Below, one piece after another: positions 11,506 through 23,404 of a stretch of DNA of 64,000 bases. The DNA comes from Brasenia schreberi. Lineage: Eukaryota > Streptophyta > Magnoliopsida > Nymphaeales > Cabombaceae. The stretch is from contig JAYKKT010000079.1 in assembly GCA_036023115.1 (NCBI GenBank), forward strand, positions 14,995,501 through 15,059,500, written 5' to 3'. The number at the start of each line of letters is the position of its first letter. Position 1 is the stretch's first letter. A program made the position numbers and the translations under genes. The notes below the pieces were generated by a model, which saw only the letters and a program-made list of their open reading frames with translations, made no database searches and was not told the DNA's origin.

Positions 11506-11670
11506 AGCTATTCGAGCCAAGTGTATCGATATACTGGTTTTCCTCCCACTTTTCAGGGGTTTTTTCTAGTTATATCGATTCCTGATTACTATTGTAATCA
11601 GAACCTATTGTGTGGTTATTTCCCTACACAACAAGTCATCCATTGTATGGTTATTTACCTATACAACAAC

Positions 11671-14600
11671 TCAAACATATCTCAAACCCATGTTTCCAAC
11701 ATGTTTTGAGAAGAGTTCTTCCGTTATGCCTTTGGTTAAGGGGTCTGCCAACATGTCTTCCGTTGACATGTATGAGATGGATATTTCCTTTCTCATAACC
11801 ATATCATGAACATAGTGGTATTTTACCATTATATGCTTACTTTTTGAGCAATCCGCTCCACTCTTAATAAGAGTAATTGCTGCATTGTTATCGCAATAGA
11901 TAATCACCGGCTCATCTGTTATTTCCAACTTCAAGTCATGTATGAAGCGGCTTAACCAGACAACACTTGTTGCAGCTATACAACAAGCAATATACTCAAC
12001 TTCCTGTGTATGCAATGCTACACAACCTTGTTTCTTAAATGCCCAAGAAACAATACCACCTCCAAATAAGAATATTTCTCGTGAGGTTAATTTGCTGTCA
12101 TCTTTACTCCCAGCAAAGTCAGCATCTGAGTATCCTACCACTTCCAGTTCATTTGCTTGAAAATATAGTTTCAAGTCCTTTGTTCCTTTCAGATATCTTA
12201 GAATCCTTTTTATAACTATCCAATGCTGCCAACCAGGATTACTTTGATATCTACTGACAAGACCAACAACAAAGCTGATATTAGGCCTTGTACACAACAT
12301 AGCATACATTAAGCTTCCAACAGCTTGAACATAAGGAACATTAGGCTTATCGTCTCCTTCACCGGGACAATCAGCCTTACTTAGTTTCACCCCTTTTGCA
12401 ACAGGTGTATCTGCAGACTTGCATTCACCCATTTTAAACTTCTTGAGGATATAGTCTATATATCTCTCTTGACTCAGGCATAAGAGTCTAGATCCTCTAT
12501 CTCGAGAGATCTTTATACCCAGGATATAGGATGCTTCTCCCATATCCTTTATTTCGAACTTAGAGTTCAACCATGACTTGGTTTTGACAATCATTTCATT
12601 GTCATTTCTAGTCAACAATATGTCATCGACATATAATGATAAGATGACAAAGTGGCTCCCACTGTTCCAAACATAAACACAGTGATCAAGTTTGTTATTC
12701 ACAAACCCAAGTTCTATAATGGCATTTTGAAAAGTCAAATACCATTGGTGAGGTGACTGTTTTAGGCCATATAGGGATTTTTTCAACCTATACACTTTAG
12801 CTTCTTGGCCTTCAATCACAAATCCTTCGGGCTGCTGCATGTATACGATTTCTTCTAAATCACCATTTAGAAAGGTTGTCTTTACATCTAACTTATGTAA
12901 ATTCAAATCATAGTATGCAGATATTACCAGGATTATCCGTATAGATGCAAATTTCGCAACTAGGGAATATGTCTCAACATAGTCTATTCCCTCCTTTTGT
13001 GAAAAACCCTTTGCAACCAACCTCGCTTTAAACTTGTCGATTGTACCATCGACCTTATATTTATTTTTCAGAACCCATTTACAGCCTATAGCTTTTCTTT
13101 CTTTTGGCAAATCAGCCAATTCTCAGACTTGGTTTTTCTCAATAGATTCAATTTCCTCATCCATGGCTTTCTCTTAGTCTGTTGCTTCTGATGAATTCAT
13201 TGCTTGCTGATAAGTCAAGTTATTAGTCAATTCATCTAAATCTACTGAATTACACACATCTTCTGAAAGATAAGTGTGATAATCCTTTAAATAGGATGGA
13301 GTGACTCTTGGCCTCTTATGTCCAATTAAGGTATCGGTAGTTTCAGGAAGTTCTTCTATAGGCTCAAAAAATGATTAGTCTAAATCTACCAAATCATCAA
13401 CACACTCTTCATTGTTTTCCAGGATGTCATTCTTAGAATCTTCTAAGAATTCAACATCCCTGCTTTTAATGAGTCCTTGGTCCTTATGATAAAATCGATA
13501 TCCTTTTGAACCTTTTGGATATCTAATAAATATACACCTCAAGGACCTACTGTCTAGTTTATCTCTAGACAGATCAAGGATCTTGACATGTGCAATTGAT
13601 CCCCACCTCCTGAGATGACCTAGGTTGAGTTTTCTTCCAAACCACATCTCATATGGTATAGTGAACACAGTTTTATATGGTACTCTTTTGAGCACATAAA
13701 CAGTTGTACTTATCGCTTCTCCCCAAAAGACCCTTGGTAGAGAGGCATCAATAATCATATACCTTGTCATATTTAGCAAGGTTCTATTGTATCTTTCAGC
13801 TACACCATTTTGTTGAGGTGTTGTAGGAATTGTATTTTGTTTAGTAATACCAAAGTCTTTACAAAATTCTAAAAAGTCTGCTGAGGTATACTCACTTCCT
13901 CTGTCTGACCTCAAGACTTTGATAGTATGCCCCAATTGATTTTCCACTTCTTGCTTATATTCTTTAAATGCTTCAAGTGCCTCTGATTTATGTGTTAAAA
14001 GATATATATACATATAATATCTAGAGTAATCATCGATAAAGGTTATAAAGTAACCTTTTCCTCGATGTGTCTTTACTTTGAAAGGTTCACATAAATGTGT
14101 GTGAATAATCTCTAATAGGGTTGTTGCCCTTGTTGTTTTCTTGGGAAAGACTTTTCTTGTCATTTTTCCTTGTATGCAAGCTTCACATTTGTTGAAAGTC
14201 TTTTCTTCAAATCCGGGTAATAAGTCAAAGTTGGATAATTTCCTCAACTTTTCCAGACTTATATGCCCTAGGCGTTTATGCCACATATTCACATCAACAG
14301 AAAAGACACTTTCAATATAAACAAAAGATTGATGACTTTCATTATTAGATAACTTAAACAGTCCATGTTCTACATCAAATTCTCTTGAGAATAAGATTCT
14401 CCCATGTTTTCCCATAGTCACCTTGTTAGGTACAAACCTAACTTCAAAACCTTTCTTTATTAAAGCAGGGACCGAGACCAAATTGCGCCTTATAGATGGC
14501 ACAATTAACATATCGGTCAATACAATTGGTTTGCCTTGTACAAATATCCTAAAGGATCCAATACCCAAAACATCCGAGAAAGTATTGTTTCCCATGTACA

Positions 14601-15588
14601 AACAATGTTCTCTAGGTTGATATTCCTTTAGATCAATTGTCCCTTCCTTGGTTTTTGAGATGTGTCTTTTAGCTCCCGAGTTTATCCACCAACTTGTAAC
14701 TGGTCGGTCCAAGTATAGGCATTCTAAAATTATGCAGATTATATCCTGCTTCTCCGTTTGTTCGCGCTGTGAGTTGTTTCCTCTACCTTTCTTGTTGCGG
14801 CAATCCCTCTTATAGTGCCCCATCTTTCCACAGTTGAAACACTTGATTCGGGAAGCGGTTTCTTGCGATTTCTTAAAAACTTGACTGCCTTTCTTGATAT
14901 TCTTGCCAAACTTTTTATTTGGTTTCTTTTTTTGGTTGGACTTGGAGCTAGATGCCAACTCATCCTGGACTACTAGCAGTTTTTTCTTTTTGTTTTTGAG
15001 AATGTGTTCTTGCTCAATTGCTAGCTTTAGGGGCAATTCCGAAAGGTTGATTTCAGGCCCTAATCTTAAGGTAGTGGTGACCATATTCCATGATGGAGGT
15101 AGACTGTTCAGTATAGTTGATATATGCATTAGTTCGGGGATAACTGATTTTGCTACGGCTAAATTCCTAGCCATTACCAGTATGTGATTTACATGTTCTA
15201 CTACATTTTCTCTTTCTTTCATTCTAAAAGAATTGTATTTTTGTAATAGCAACTGTACATGTAACTTTGCAGTTGTATCATACTTAGTTGTTAATGAGTC
15301 AAACAGCTCTTTTGCAGTCTCAAATTCTTCAAAGACCCTAATCAGGTCATCCTCCATATAAGTTAACATTACTGTTCTTGCTATGGTATCATCTTTTAGA
15401 AATGTTTTATACATTTCTAACTGTTGTTGGTTTGCGTCTGGTGGTGGAGGACACACTGTTTCCTTTAACACATACTCTACACCTTCTAGTGTTAGAGCTA
15501 GCGAGATTCTTCTATTCCATGTCTGAAAGTTTAGACCATTTAGTTTTTCTGTTTTTGTCAGTTCGGACATGCATATCCTAGAACTTAT
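11671..15588 (-). pseudogene. copia A gag-pol polyprotein, near-intact but inactivated
   Basis: One frame from 15588 to 11671, about 1,305 codons. The family start ATG at 15586-15588 is ATA here; the next Met is at 15570. Numbering from that Met: gag about 1-230 (UBN2-type, starting KLNGLNFQTW), zinc knuckle C244-C247-H252-C257, protease WWINSGA at 294-300 with catalytic Asp297 now Asn, pre-integrase HHCC (H431, H436, C462, C465), and integrase with residue 492 His instead of Asp, then D556 and E592 (D-35-E spacing). RT has FLNGDL and YVDD (near 12622-12633), and RNase H has YSDADFAG, YCDNN and ADPLTKG. Stops interrupt at 13375-13377 (CAA to TAA), 13174-13176 and 13123-13125 (both former Trp codons). 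The two largest open pieces are 13375-15570 and 11671-13119. No frameshift was seen. Confidence 0.93.
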
Positions 15589-16697
15589 TTTTGTTTGGCA
15601 AAAATATTAATCAAGCGGTCTTTCTCTTTTTAAAGGAAACAAGGAAAAACACAGAGCAAGAAACACATTAACTTGATGCAGAGTTGAAAAACAAACAATT
15701 TTCCTAAGGGTTTTTCTACCTCCAAACCCCTAAACGAATACCAAAGGGTAAATATATAATTTTTACCTATTTGTCCCTTTTTTTTATTTTTGTAAAATCA
15801 CAAGGAAAAACTCGTAAAATTACTATTTGGTTTTCTTGTAAAATTCGCAAGTGATCGGGGTTAAAATCGTAATTTTAACTCTCAGGGCGAATCTGTAATT
15901 TTTTATGACAGAAATAAAATTTTTCAAACCAGGTTGGATAATATCGTAAATCAACAGCCCCAGTATTTTTGTAATTTTCAAAAACGGCCAAGGGATAAAT
16001 TTGTCTTTTTATCGTGACAACTACTTAATAATAAAAAAGGTTTGGGGGCAATTTTGTCCTTTTCTTTCAAAACCCGAGGCGATTTTCTGAAACCACTGGC
16101 AGTTTCAGAAAACCGCTGGTGATTTTCGGGAAACCGTCGGCAGTTTTGGAAAACCGCTAGTTTTCCTGCCACGGTTTTTTGAAAACTGCGTTTTTTTTTT
16201 TTGTTTTTTTATTAATATCGCTATAAAAGTGAAAATAAAAAAACAGGGTTAGAGCTCTGGATTTTTTCAGAGAGAAAGAGAGAGGGGGAGGGAGAGGGTC
16301 CACCGCTGGTCGTTCGTCGTCGTCGGCTGTCGGCGGGTTCTTCTTCTTCCGAACACTCCAGCCGGTCGCTGGCCATTCGTCGCTTGTCGTTTCTGTTTCG
16401 CCTTCGGGCTTTTTTCGGCTTGCCGCTGGTTTTTGCCTTTGGAGCTTTTCGCCAGCTTGCCTCTGGTTTTTGCCTTTGGGGCTTTTCATCGGCTTGCCTC
16501 TGGTTTTTGCCTTTGGGGCTTTTTGTAGGACTTGTTTTTGCCGGCTTGCCTACCTTCGGGCTTCAGGCTACTCCGGCTCGCTGGCCAGATATGCTCTGTC
16601 TTCCTCCTTTCGTCTTTCGCCTTCCCTATCTGCCTGCCAACTTCCGACTGCTACTAATTTTTTTTTTGTTTCTAACCTATCCCGTTCATTCTCTTTT
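15589..16697 (-). other. Leader (5' untranslated region) of copia A
   Basis: About 1.1 kb between gag and the LTR remnant, with no long coding frame. The gag-proximal half is AT-rich with runs like TTTGTAATTTT. Near 16075-16185 is a block of repeated GAAACCGCTGGC-like words, also found in copy B near 57625-57710. A GA-rich stretch follows at 16270-16300. Three 37-bp tandem units then lie at 16418-16528. The LTR part downstream of the TATA hairpin and the primer-binding site are missing, so a deletion joined U3 to the leader. Confidence 0.75.
16418..16528. repeat. Three 37-bp tandem repeats in the copia A leader
   Basis: Units start at 16418, 16455 and 16492, each beginning GCTTGCC and containing GGTTTTTGCCTTTGG. 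Copy B's leader has a different, shorter repeat built on CTTTTCAGCCTTTC near 57848-57915, so leader repeats vary between copies. Confidence 0.85.
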
Positions 16698-16884
16698 GTA
16701 TGGCTGCCTTTTTATAGGCAGCCGCTCCCCCAATCATCTGGCTTAATCCACCTGTGGCTTTTCTCGTTTGAGAGCTATAACGGATGGCCGTTATCGAATT
16801 TTCTAGTAACGGCTGTCTGTTACTCTATCCAGCCTTTCCTCAGGGCCGTTACTCGAGCCGAGAATGGCCATATTCATTGTAACA
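16698..16884 (-). repeat. 5' LTR of copia A, truncated
   Basis: Similar to the 3' LTR from the TATA hairpin (16702-16723) to the outer end TTGTAACA at 16884. It lacks the LTR part downstream of the TATA box, one 29-bp unit, and the left arm of the 13-bp hairpin. It is followed by the target duplication ACAAT (16885-16889). Confidence 0.85.
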
Positions 16885-17281
16885 ACAATATGAGAGACGA
16901 AAGCAAACAAAATCCTTAAAGTAGATATTGAAACTTGTATAGTTGAATTCATATTCCTGATACTGAAAATGTCTCATATTCTAAGTTTAGTTGTCATGCA
17001 TAAAGACAGGACTGACAATGCTTTCAACAGTATCTTACATCAGTTACTCAAACAGAAACCACGAAAAACAAAGTGGTACATACTGAAGATAAGAGAAATG
17101 CACCGGAAGTTCAATAATAATGTAGATTCATGATGAAATGTATGACGGGTTTATCAAGGCATATCAATAGATGGAAAACAAGAAAGGGGAAAAAATCATT
17201 GAATGAGATCAGTTTTTTCGTATGATAATAGTCGTTACACTTTGATACCTAAGAACAAGTCAAAAAACCACCCATAAGGTT

Positions 17282-17432
17282 TCACTTGTCAGAGACCAGG
17301 TTCCCATGGTTATTGCCCTCCAAGAAGTTGAGATAGGATATGACCAGGTCTGCAGCCTTGAATTCTGAAGAGATAGCTTTGCCAACGGAAAGACCGCCTC
17401 TGTGATTACCTGAAAGGGATGCAGGAGAAGTC
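17282..17432 (-). pseudogene. Exon-like fragment, product not recognised
   Basis: On the minus strand a good 3' splice site (pyrimidine tract then CATCCCTTTCAG) precedes an open stretch reading NHRGGLSVGKAISSEFKAAD, then LVISYLNFLEGNNHGNLVSDK and a stop. The composition looks like a real protein end rather than random frame. I cannot name the family. It may be the last exon of a gene or gene fragment on the minus strand, possibly linked to the fragment at 18150-18465. Confidence 0.35.
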
Positions 17433-18149
17433 AAGTTCATGAAACTACTTATGAAGTACCACATCACTGAATCATGTACAAGTATTGGTTCCTCATGTAA
17501 TCAAATCCTCTCAGGTAAACACATTTTTTTCTCCATGTTTTCCTTGATATTTGTTATTAAAGACCTACTTTGTCCAGCAAAAAGCTGAAAGTCTTTCAAT
17601 AGTCCATGCAGGCAACAAAGTTAACAAATATTGAAATTCTTTCCTACTTAGTGGAATCAATTAATCTGATCTGCTTTCTCGAAACAACTGGCAGGTTGAA
17701 CTGGATAAATGAGGACTTGTATGCTTTCACGAAAACCAGCAAGTTGTTCCGGCTACCATTTATCTCCAATGTTGCAATCCGAATATTTGAATGCTATTTC
17801 TACTGTATTTACCAAAATGTGATGTCGCTACCATCTTAAGGTGATACCGATATGCTACCTTGTGAGAACTGCTGTCTATTTCGCAGTCTCCCAGGTGTAA
17901 GAACTGGCCAAATGGTCAATACAAATAAAAACAATAAGGTTTGTGTTTATGATAGCTGCTCTTTAGATTCATCAGGAGCATTTTTGTTTGCGAGTATGCA
18001 TGCATCATGTAGCATCCAAATGAGACTTATTCACTTCACACAAAATCCATCAAAAGCCATGTGGCTTAATCTCGTAAAATTATGATCCTTCAAGAAAATA
18101 CAAGGTAAGCACAACTAAGGATAACATCAATTGCAAAGGTTCCAAAACT

Positions 18150-18465
18150 GGAAGTTCATTAGCACATCTCCCATATGAGCATCTGCAAGAGCTGCATGTT
18201 CTTGTGCCATCTTCATACCTGATGCCCGGGACTGGTTCACCTCATCTTCCATATTAGTCTTGCACAAACAGGACCAATATCTAACCTAAAACTCTAGTTA
18301 GCATCCTTGTCAAGAAGGAGATGCTGATAAAGTCCAACAGGTGAAAGAGATCCACTATCTTTCGAAATTGCGCCATCCCCAACATATTCAGCTTCTCTTT
18401 TAAGTAATTAAGGGGAGAGCATAGCTTGTCTGGGGTGATCTGGGTCCACTTCAGCTGCACACACA
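18150..18465 (-). pseudogene. Exon-like fragment with stops, product not recognised
   Basis: One minus-strand frame after the CA repeat reads AEVDPDHPRQAMLSP, stop, LLKREAEYVGDGAISKDSGS, then LSPVGLYQHLLLDKDAN and a stop. A second open piece further left reads NMEDEVNQSRASGMKMAQEH, then AALADAHMG. Both have protein-like composition and the first is preceded by an AG acceptor. Internal stops suggest a broken gene or captured gene fragment. No family could be assigned. Confidence 0.3.
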
Positions 18466-19988
18466 CACACACATATGAGGGGACATGCCGGAGTAATTAT
18501 AAATCGCATTTCATTTGGAACCAACGGCTCAATTAGGGTTGCACATATAGGTTAGATGGCTCGTATTAAAATTGAAGGTGACATCTAAGCCCCAATGTGG
18601 TTATATTTGGTGTTTGGCAACTGCGCTCATCACAAAGGAGAAGATTAAGGCATCTTTTTCTTTTTACTTAGCTAAAGATGAGGACAAAGCAGAAAATCAT
18701 GAAGATCTGCACCCAAATCAAAGAGGTTACGATGCATTTGGACGCACATAATAGCAAGCACATGATGAAGAGAGAAAATTATGGTTTCTTGAAGATTCTC
18801 CAGCAGATTTTGTTGAAGATAAAGATAGAGAGATTGTAGCTTATGCAAATTTTTACAGTGAATCTGGACATTGGCACGAGCAGGAGTGTCTTGAGAAGAA
18901 GCTGAATATTTTCAGATTTTGTCAAGATTTTATTGAAGGAATACTTCATCCTTTTGAAGATTGCGTTCATCAATTTCTCTGATCACCTGTATCTGTCCTG
19001 TAAGTCCGGTTCTCTCCTATAAATGGATCATCAAAAACAAGCTTTAGATATCCCTAGTGAAAGTAATAGCAATTCTATTTCCTTTTTCTGGTTCTTTCTT
19101 TGCCTTCTGTTGGTGCGTGCTTATTGCTCAACATGGCTTGGTGTTGGCCACCACCTGCAATTAACTTCGTGCTGCCACTATTTCCCCATCTCTGTGAGTT
19201 GTCGAAAGAGTTTGAAAGCATGGCTGAGTTATCTTCCTGTTGTCATTCATGTTCTGAATTCTGTTGAACCAGGTGCCTCTTAACTATTTTAGTTGCATCA
19301 TCTCATCTTAGTCCATGACGGTCTTAGAACTGATCTTTCGATTGCATCCTTGTTAATAATTTCAGTCCGAAAGCACTTCTCGTTTGGTCGTAATTAGCAC
19401 ATGATTGCATTTTGATTTATTCATCAGTCGTCTGCATCGATTGTCAGTTGCCTGCATAATAGCATTAGTTTCTTAATCCAATTGCACTTAATTTGTCATT
19501 AGCTTCTTTATAAGTTTTATCCTCATTTAAAAGAATTACATTTTCCCATTTGGTCGTATTTAACAAAGTTTACTTTTGCATCATTGATTGCATTTAGATT
19601 CGTTAAACCCATTCATCAAAATTTGATATTTTTAAAACCTAACTGACATTATGTTGCATAGAGCATACCATTTGGGCATCCTCTTCATTGACATTAACTT
19701 GCATTTGGTAGTTGATTGAAGAATAAATGTCAACTTTTAACAGTAGTTGTGGATAATTTTTCATTTGATTCATTGTTTTATGTTTAACTCTTCTTATGAT
19801 TCATCACTTGCTATCACAACACCCACTTTCATGACATTTGTGTTCAGTCACTAACTCAGAACATCAAAACCTTCTTACTGGCATTCGCAGATTCCAGCAC
19901 ATTCATTTACATTTCTTGTTTCCGTTACCTAGCATGGCAGCGACTCTCTCTGCCCCACATCCGATCCAAGTTTTATAGGAGAAGGAAG

Positions 19989-20841
19989 TATTGGACTTAA
20001 TGATGTCATTAACTGTCGTTGGGCTTAATTAAACTCATGTAACCTTAATGTAGTTCATGATAAGTACTCCTTAGAACTTAGATTAATATATCTTTGGAAT
20101 AGGGTAAAATTTTAAGTGTTAAAGTCATGTGTAAAGGGCTTGTGTATGTGAATACTATTTGGATATTATTTAATCACATTGATGGTGGAAAGAATCCTAC
20201 ATGTTCTTTTATATGATATCTCTTAAACCCTAGTTCAAAAGAACTCAAATAGGGCATAGAAGACCACAAGGTTCGAGAATTGTCTTTTGTATTCTTTTTA
20301 TATAAAATAGTTTTAATCTAATGGTCCAATGAGCTCTCCTACAAAAAGGCATGAACTAGCTCACAAAACAGATCCGAGGAGGCATGACCCATACATGGTT
20401 TATTATAAAACCTGGATTAGGGCTCCCTAATTGGTAGAAATAAAAAAAACTTATGACGACGTCTTTCTCTCCTCTCGTTCTCTACAACCTACGTTTCCCC
20501 CCTTTTAATTGTGTTTTGCTTTCCAATTGGTCGGAAAATTGAGGCGCGACTGAAGGTAGCTTGATTTGAGGTATGTGCTCTCGCTCATGTGATCATTTTA
20601 TCTTGTGAGAAATGTATGGTACCATGTGTGTCTGATAGCAGGGTGCTGATTTCTCTCTAATACAAGTCCATGAGGATGACTCGATCAAATAAATTGTTTA
20701 CTAATTCCATTTTTCTTGTATGGCCCTCTACATTGTTTGCTTATGGCTTTCTTTGGACCTTCGGTTTTGATTGATATGAGCTTGTTAATATTTGTTGCAT
20801 ATTATCTGTTTATGCATATAGGCCTACTATTTCTATCAACA
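19989..20841 (+). repeat. 5' LTR of the gag-only element
   Basis: 853 bp, TATTGG...ATCAACA. It is moderately diverged from 22616-23404 with several indels. Confidence 0.82.
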
Positions 20842-20979
20842 TTCCTAGAGAAATCATCAATGGTTATCATGCCGTCATTAATTTATGTATGATCTAAGGT
20901 TGACATGACCTTGATGATTAAAAGTTTGCTAGTGCCCACTTCAAATGTTGTCAACAACGTATAAAGATATTGTTGGCTA

Positions 20980-21700
20980 TATTGGGATTACATGCATTTA
21001 TAAAGTTTGATTGTTTCCAACCTGATGTTTCTGACCTTTTAAGAGTTTAGATAAAATCAATGAGTGTAAGAAGAAGGATGCTTTGTGATGTTATTGTATA
21101 TTATTGGTATTATAAAATATTTTATTCGATGCATGCAATTCTTCTCCTTGAACGATAGTAAAAGATCTATTGGCTACCTTGGATCACATAGAAGAGAAAT
21201 ATGTAACCCCGTTTATGAAATATCAAATGGTAGAGGAGAAATCTGTGACTAAATAGGCGCATGAGTTTTAGTTTCTGTGCTATAGTCTTCACTAAACCGA
21301 TATAAAACTTATATCTATTATTGAGAAGTTCACTACGGCTTGGGAGGACTTTGGTTTAGATCTCAAACATAAAAAAGAAATATAACTTTGGATGATCTCA
21401 TGATAGATATAGTAATAGAAGAAGAGCACAAAAGTCAGAAAGAGATCATACCTATTGATAACAATCCTAAATTGAACCTGACAATAAAAAAAACAAAATA
21501 GTGATCCTAAAGAAAGCAAAAAGTAAAGTTTAAGCCAAAATCTAAGATCCAGAAGAAACCCAAAAATAAACCATACTGAAATTGTGGTTAGGTTGGATAT
21601 TGGACTAAGCAGTGTCCCTCCAAGAAAGCCAAGAAGCCTGCGACCGTTGAGGAAGCGACGGTCAACATGGTGACCACTATATCTAGAGTCAAGATAGGTA
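20980..21700 (+). pseudogene. copia-type gag relic with zinc knuckle
   Basis: Conceptual translation across stops and frame changes gives EEKYVTPFMKYQMVEEKSVT, then IEKFTTAWEDFGLDLKHKKE, which match the copia gag blocks FQM-DD-SV and IEKLPPSWEDFGLDLKHK. A zinc knuckle follows near 21580-21625 (NCG-VGYWTKQCPSKK, first Cys lost), then KKPATVEEATVNMVTT. Gag would form the particle around element RNA. It is clearly dead. Confidence 0.75.
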
Positions 21701-22615
21701 TCTGTCTCTTAAACCCAAACTCCTATCTATTTATGAGTTACATTAATGAATTTTAAATACTAAGTTAAATATGAATGCTTATGTTGATCATTCTCTTTTA
21801 TGTTTTACTAGACCATTTGTGGTAGGACCAAAACTTTTAGGATTATTCAATTATTGAAGTCAAAGACAAGGGTCGTGTGGATTTGAAGTTCCTTGGAGAA
21901 ATATTCTAACCCTTTAAGGAGTTAGACATATCTCTACTATACGTTAGAATATCTAGAGTCATCCAACCTTAGTTAGAAAGGGTTTTAGATTAAATTGTAA
22001 ATGTAATCTAGGTTGGGGATGAGACCAAAACCTATAGGTTATTATTCACAGGTAGTGGCAACCTAATCTAATTAAGTGGGGATCCCATAAAGTAGGTTAA
22101 ATGTGGTAATAACAAGCTATTGAGTAAATTATATGACACTAAATTAAATATTATATTTTAAGTATATGCATGTCTATCCCATGTAAACCTAAAGTAACAT
22201 TACTCTAAGTTAGTAACAGATTATTCTATGAATATAGTAAGAGATTATTCTATGAATAGGATCAAGTCTTAGGACATGATGCTAACAGTACATCCTTTGA
22301 GATGTCCAACTAAGTGATCGATATTATGAGGCCACAATGGAGAAATTGAGTTGATACCTCAAATAAATTATGATACATGATATAGATGCATGACCTTTAA
22401 CACATACCTTAAAAATCATTACCACAATTTCGATTGTGTTACCAATTGCCAACTGTATACCAAAGGTTCAGGTTTAAGATATATATGTCACCTAATTCTT
22501 GTGAGGGTAATGTTTGATAACTTAGTTAAGGGTTCAAATGTAAAGATATCGTTTTTGAAAGAATAATATAATGGTTGATTTGATAGAATGCTTCACACTT
22601 TAGACTTTGTGAGAT

Positions 22616-23404
22616 TATTGGATTTAATGATATCATTAATGGTTATTGAGCCTAATTAAACCCCATGTAACCTTAATTATATTTAGTTCATGATAAGTAC
22701 CCCTAACAACTTAATTTGATATATATTTGAACAAGGTGAATGTCCAAAAGTGTTGAATCATATGAGTGTGAAGGGCTTATGCATGAATATCATTGGGAAT
22801 TCTTTAGTACCATGTTGATGGTGGGATAGGGTATGAAAGATCACACATGCGCGTGTGGAGCCAACCGAGACTGATTCAAGAATTATCTTCGATATTCTTT
22901 TTGCATAAAATTATTTTGATCTAAATGATCCCTCCAATGAAAAGGCATGGACTAGGTTATGAAGCAAATCCGAGGAGGCACAACCCATTTGTGGTTTATT
23001 ATAAAACTGGGATTAGGGCTCTCTAATTTGCAATGGCAATACTCTCTCTTCTCTAGTTCTATACAACATGCTTTCTCTCCCTTTTGACTATGTTCAACTC
23101 TCCAATAAGTCGAGCAACAGAGGCATGGTGAAAGGTGGCTTGAGCTAAGATATAATTGTTTTATTTTAGAAGAAATGCATTGGTACTTGTGTGAGCATAA
23201 TAGCGGGTCATTGATTTATCTAAGGTAAGTTTGTGAGGATGACTCGATTATATAAGTTATTTACTTATTTCATTTTACTTGTGTGGTCTTGTATATTGTT
23301 TGCTTATAGCTTTCTCTAGATCTTCAGGTTTGATTGATATAGTTATGTTAACATTTATTGCATATTATTTGTTTATACATGTACCCCTACGATTTCTACC
23401 AACA
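22616..23404 (+). repeat. 3' LTR of the gag-only element
   Basis: 789 bp partner of 19989-20841, ending CTACCAACA. Confidence 0.82.

Larger units (their letters stand above)
11104..16884 (-). mobile_element. Ty1/copia retrotransposon, copy A
   Basis: A full-length copia element in minus orientation, 5.8 kb, flanked by perfect 5-bp duplications. Order on the minus strand: truncated 5' LTR (16698-16884), a leader of about 1.1 kb, gag-protease-integrase-RT-RNase H in one frame (15588-11671), polypurine tract, 3' LTR (11495-11104). The integrase-before-RT order defines copia. Only four lesions break the single reading frame: a lost start ATG and three in-frame stops. The protease and integrase active sites are also mutated. 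Copies B (52981-58700), C (59787 onward) and D (30039-33745) belong to the same family. Confidence 0.93.
16890..19988. other. Intergenic DNA with two exon-like fragments
   Basis: Mostly without recognisable content. Two exon-like pieces on the minus strand (17282-17432 and 18150-18465) are listed separately. A TATAAAT at 19018-19024 and a CT-rich stretch after it might mark another old LTR or promoter, but no partner copy was found. Confidence 0.45.
19989..23404 (+). mobile_element. Short LTR retrotransposon carrying only gag
   Basis: Two long direct repeats (19989-20841 and 22616-23404) share start TATTGG and end CAACA, a near-perfect terminal inverted repeat. They share blocks such as CCGAGGAGGCA and GTTTATTATAAAAC. 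Flanks GGAAG (19984-19988) and AGAAG (23405-23409) are a 4-of-5 target duplication. The internal 1.8 kb holds a copia-type gag relic and no recognisable reverse transcriptase, so it probably moved with help from a full-length relative. The purine-rich TTTGTGAGAT before the second LTR fits a polypurine tract. Confidence 0.8.

Noticed and set aside
14894..15187. Plus-strand frame of 97 codons
   Set aside because: Shadow of the minus-strand gag of copia A, whose frame shows family motifs.
16384..16919. Open frames of 120 and 149 codons in the copia A leader/LTR
   Set aside because: They arise from pyrimidine-rich tandem repeats and cross into the LTR; no motif, and leader sequence is shared with copy B.
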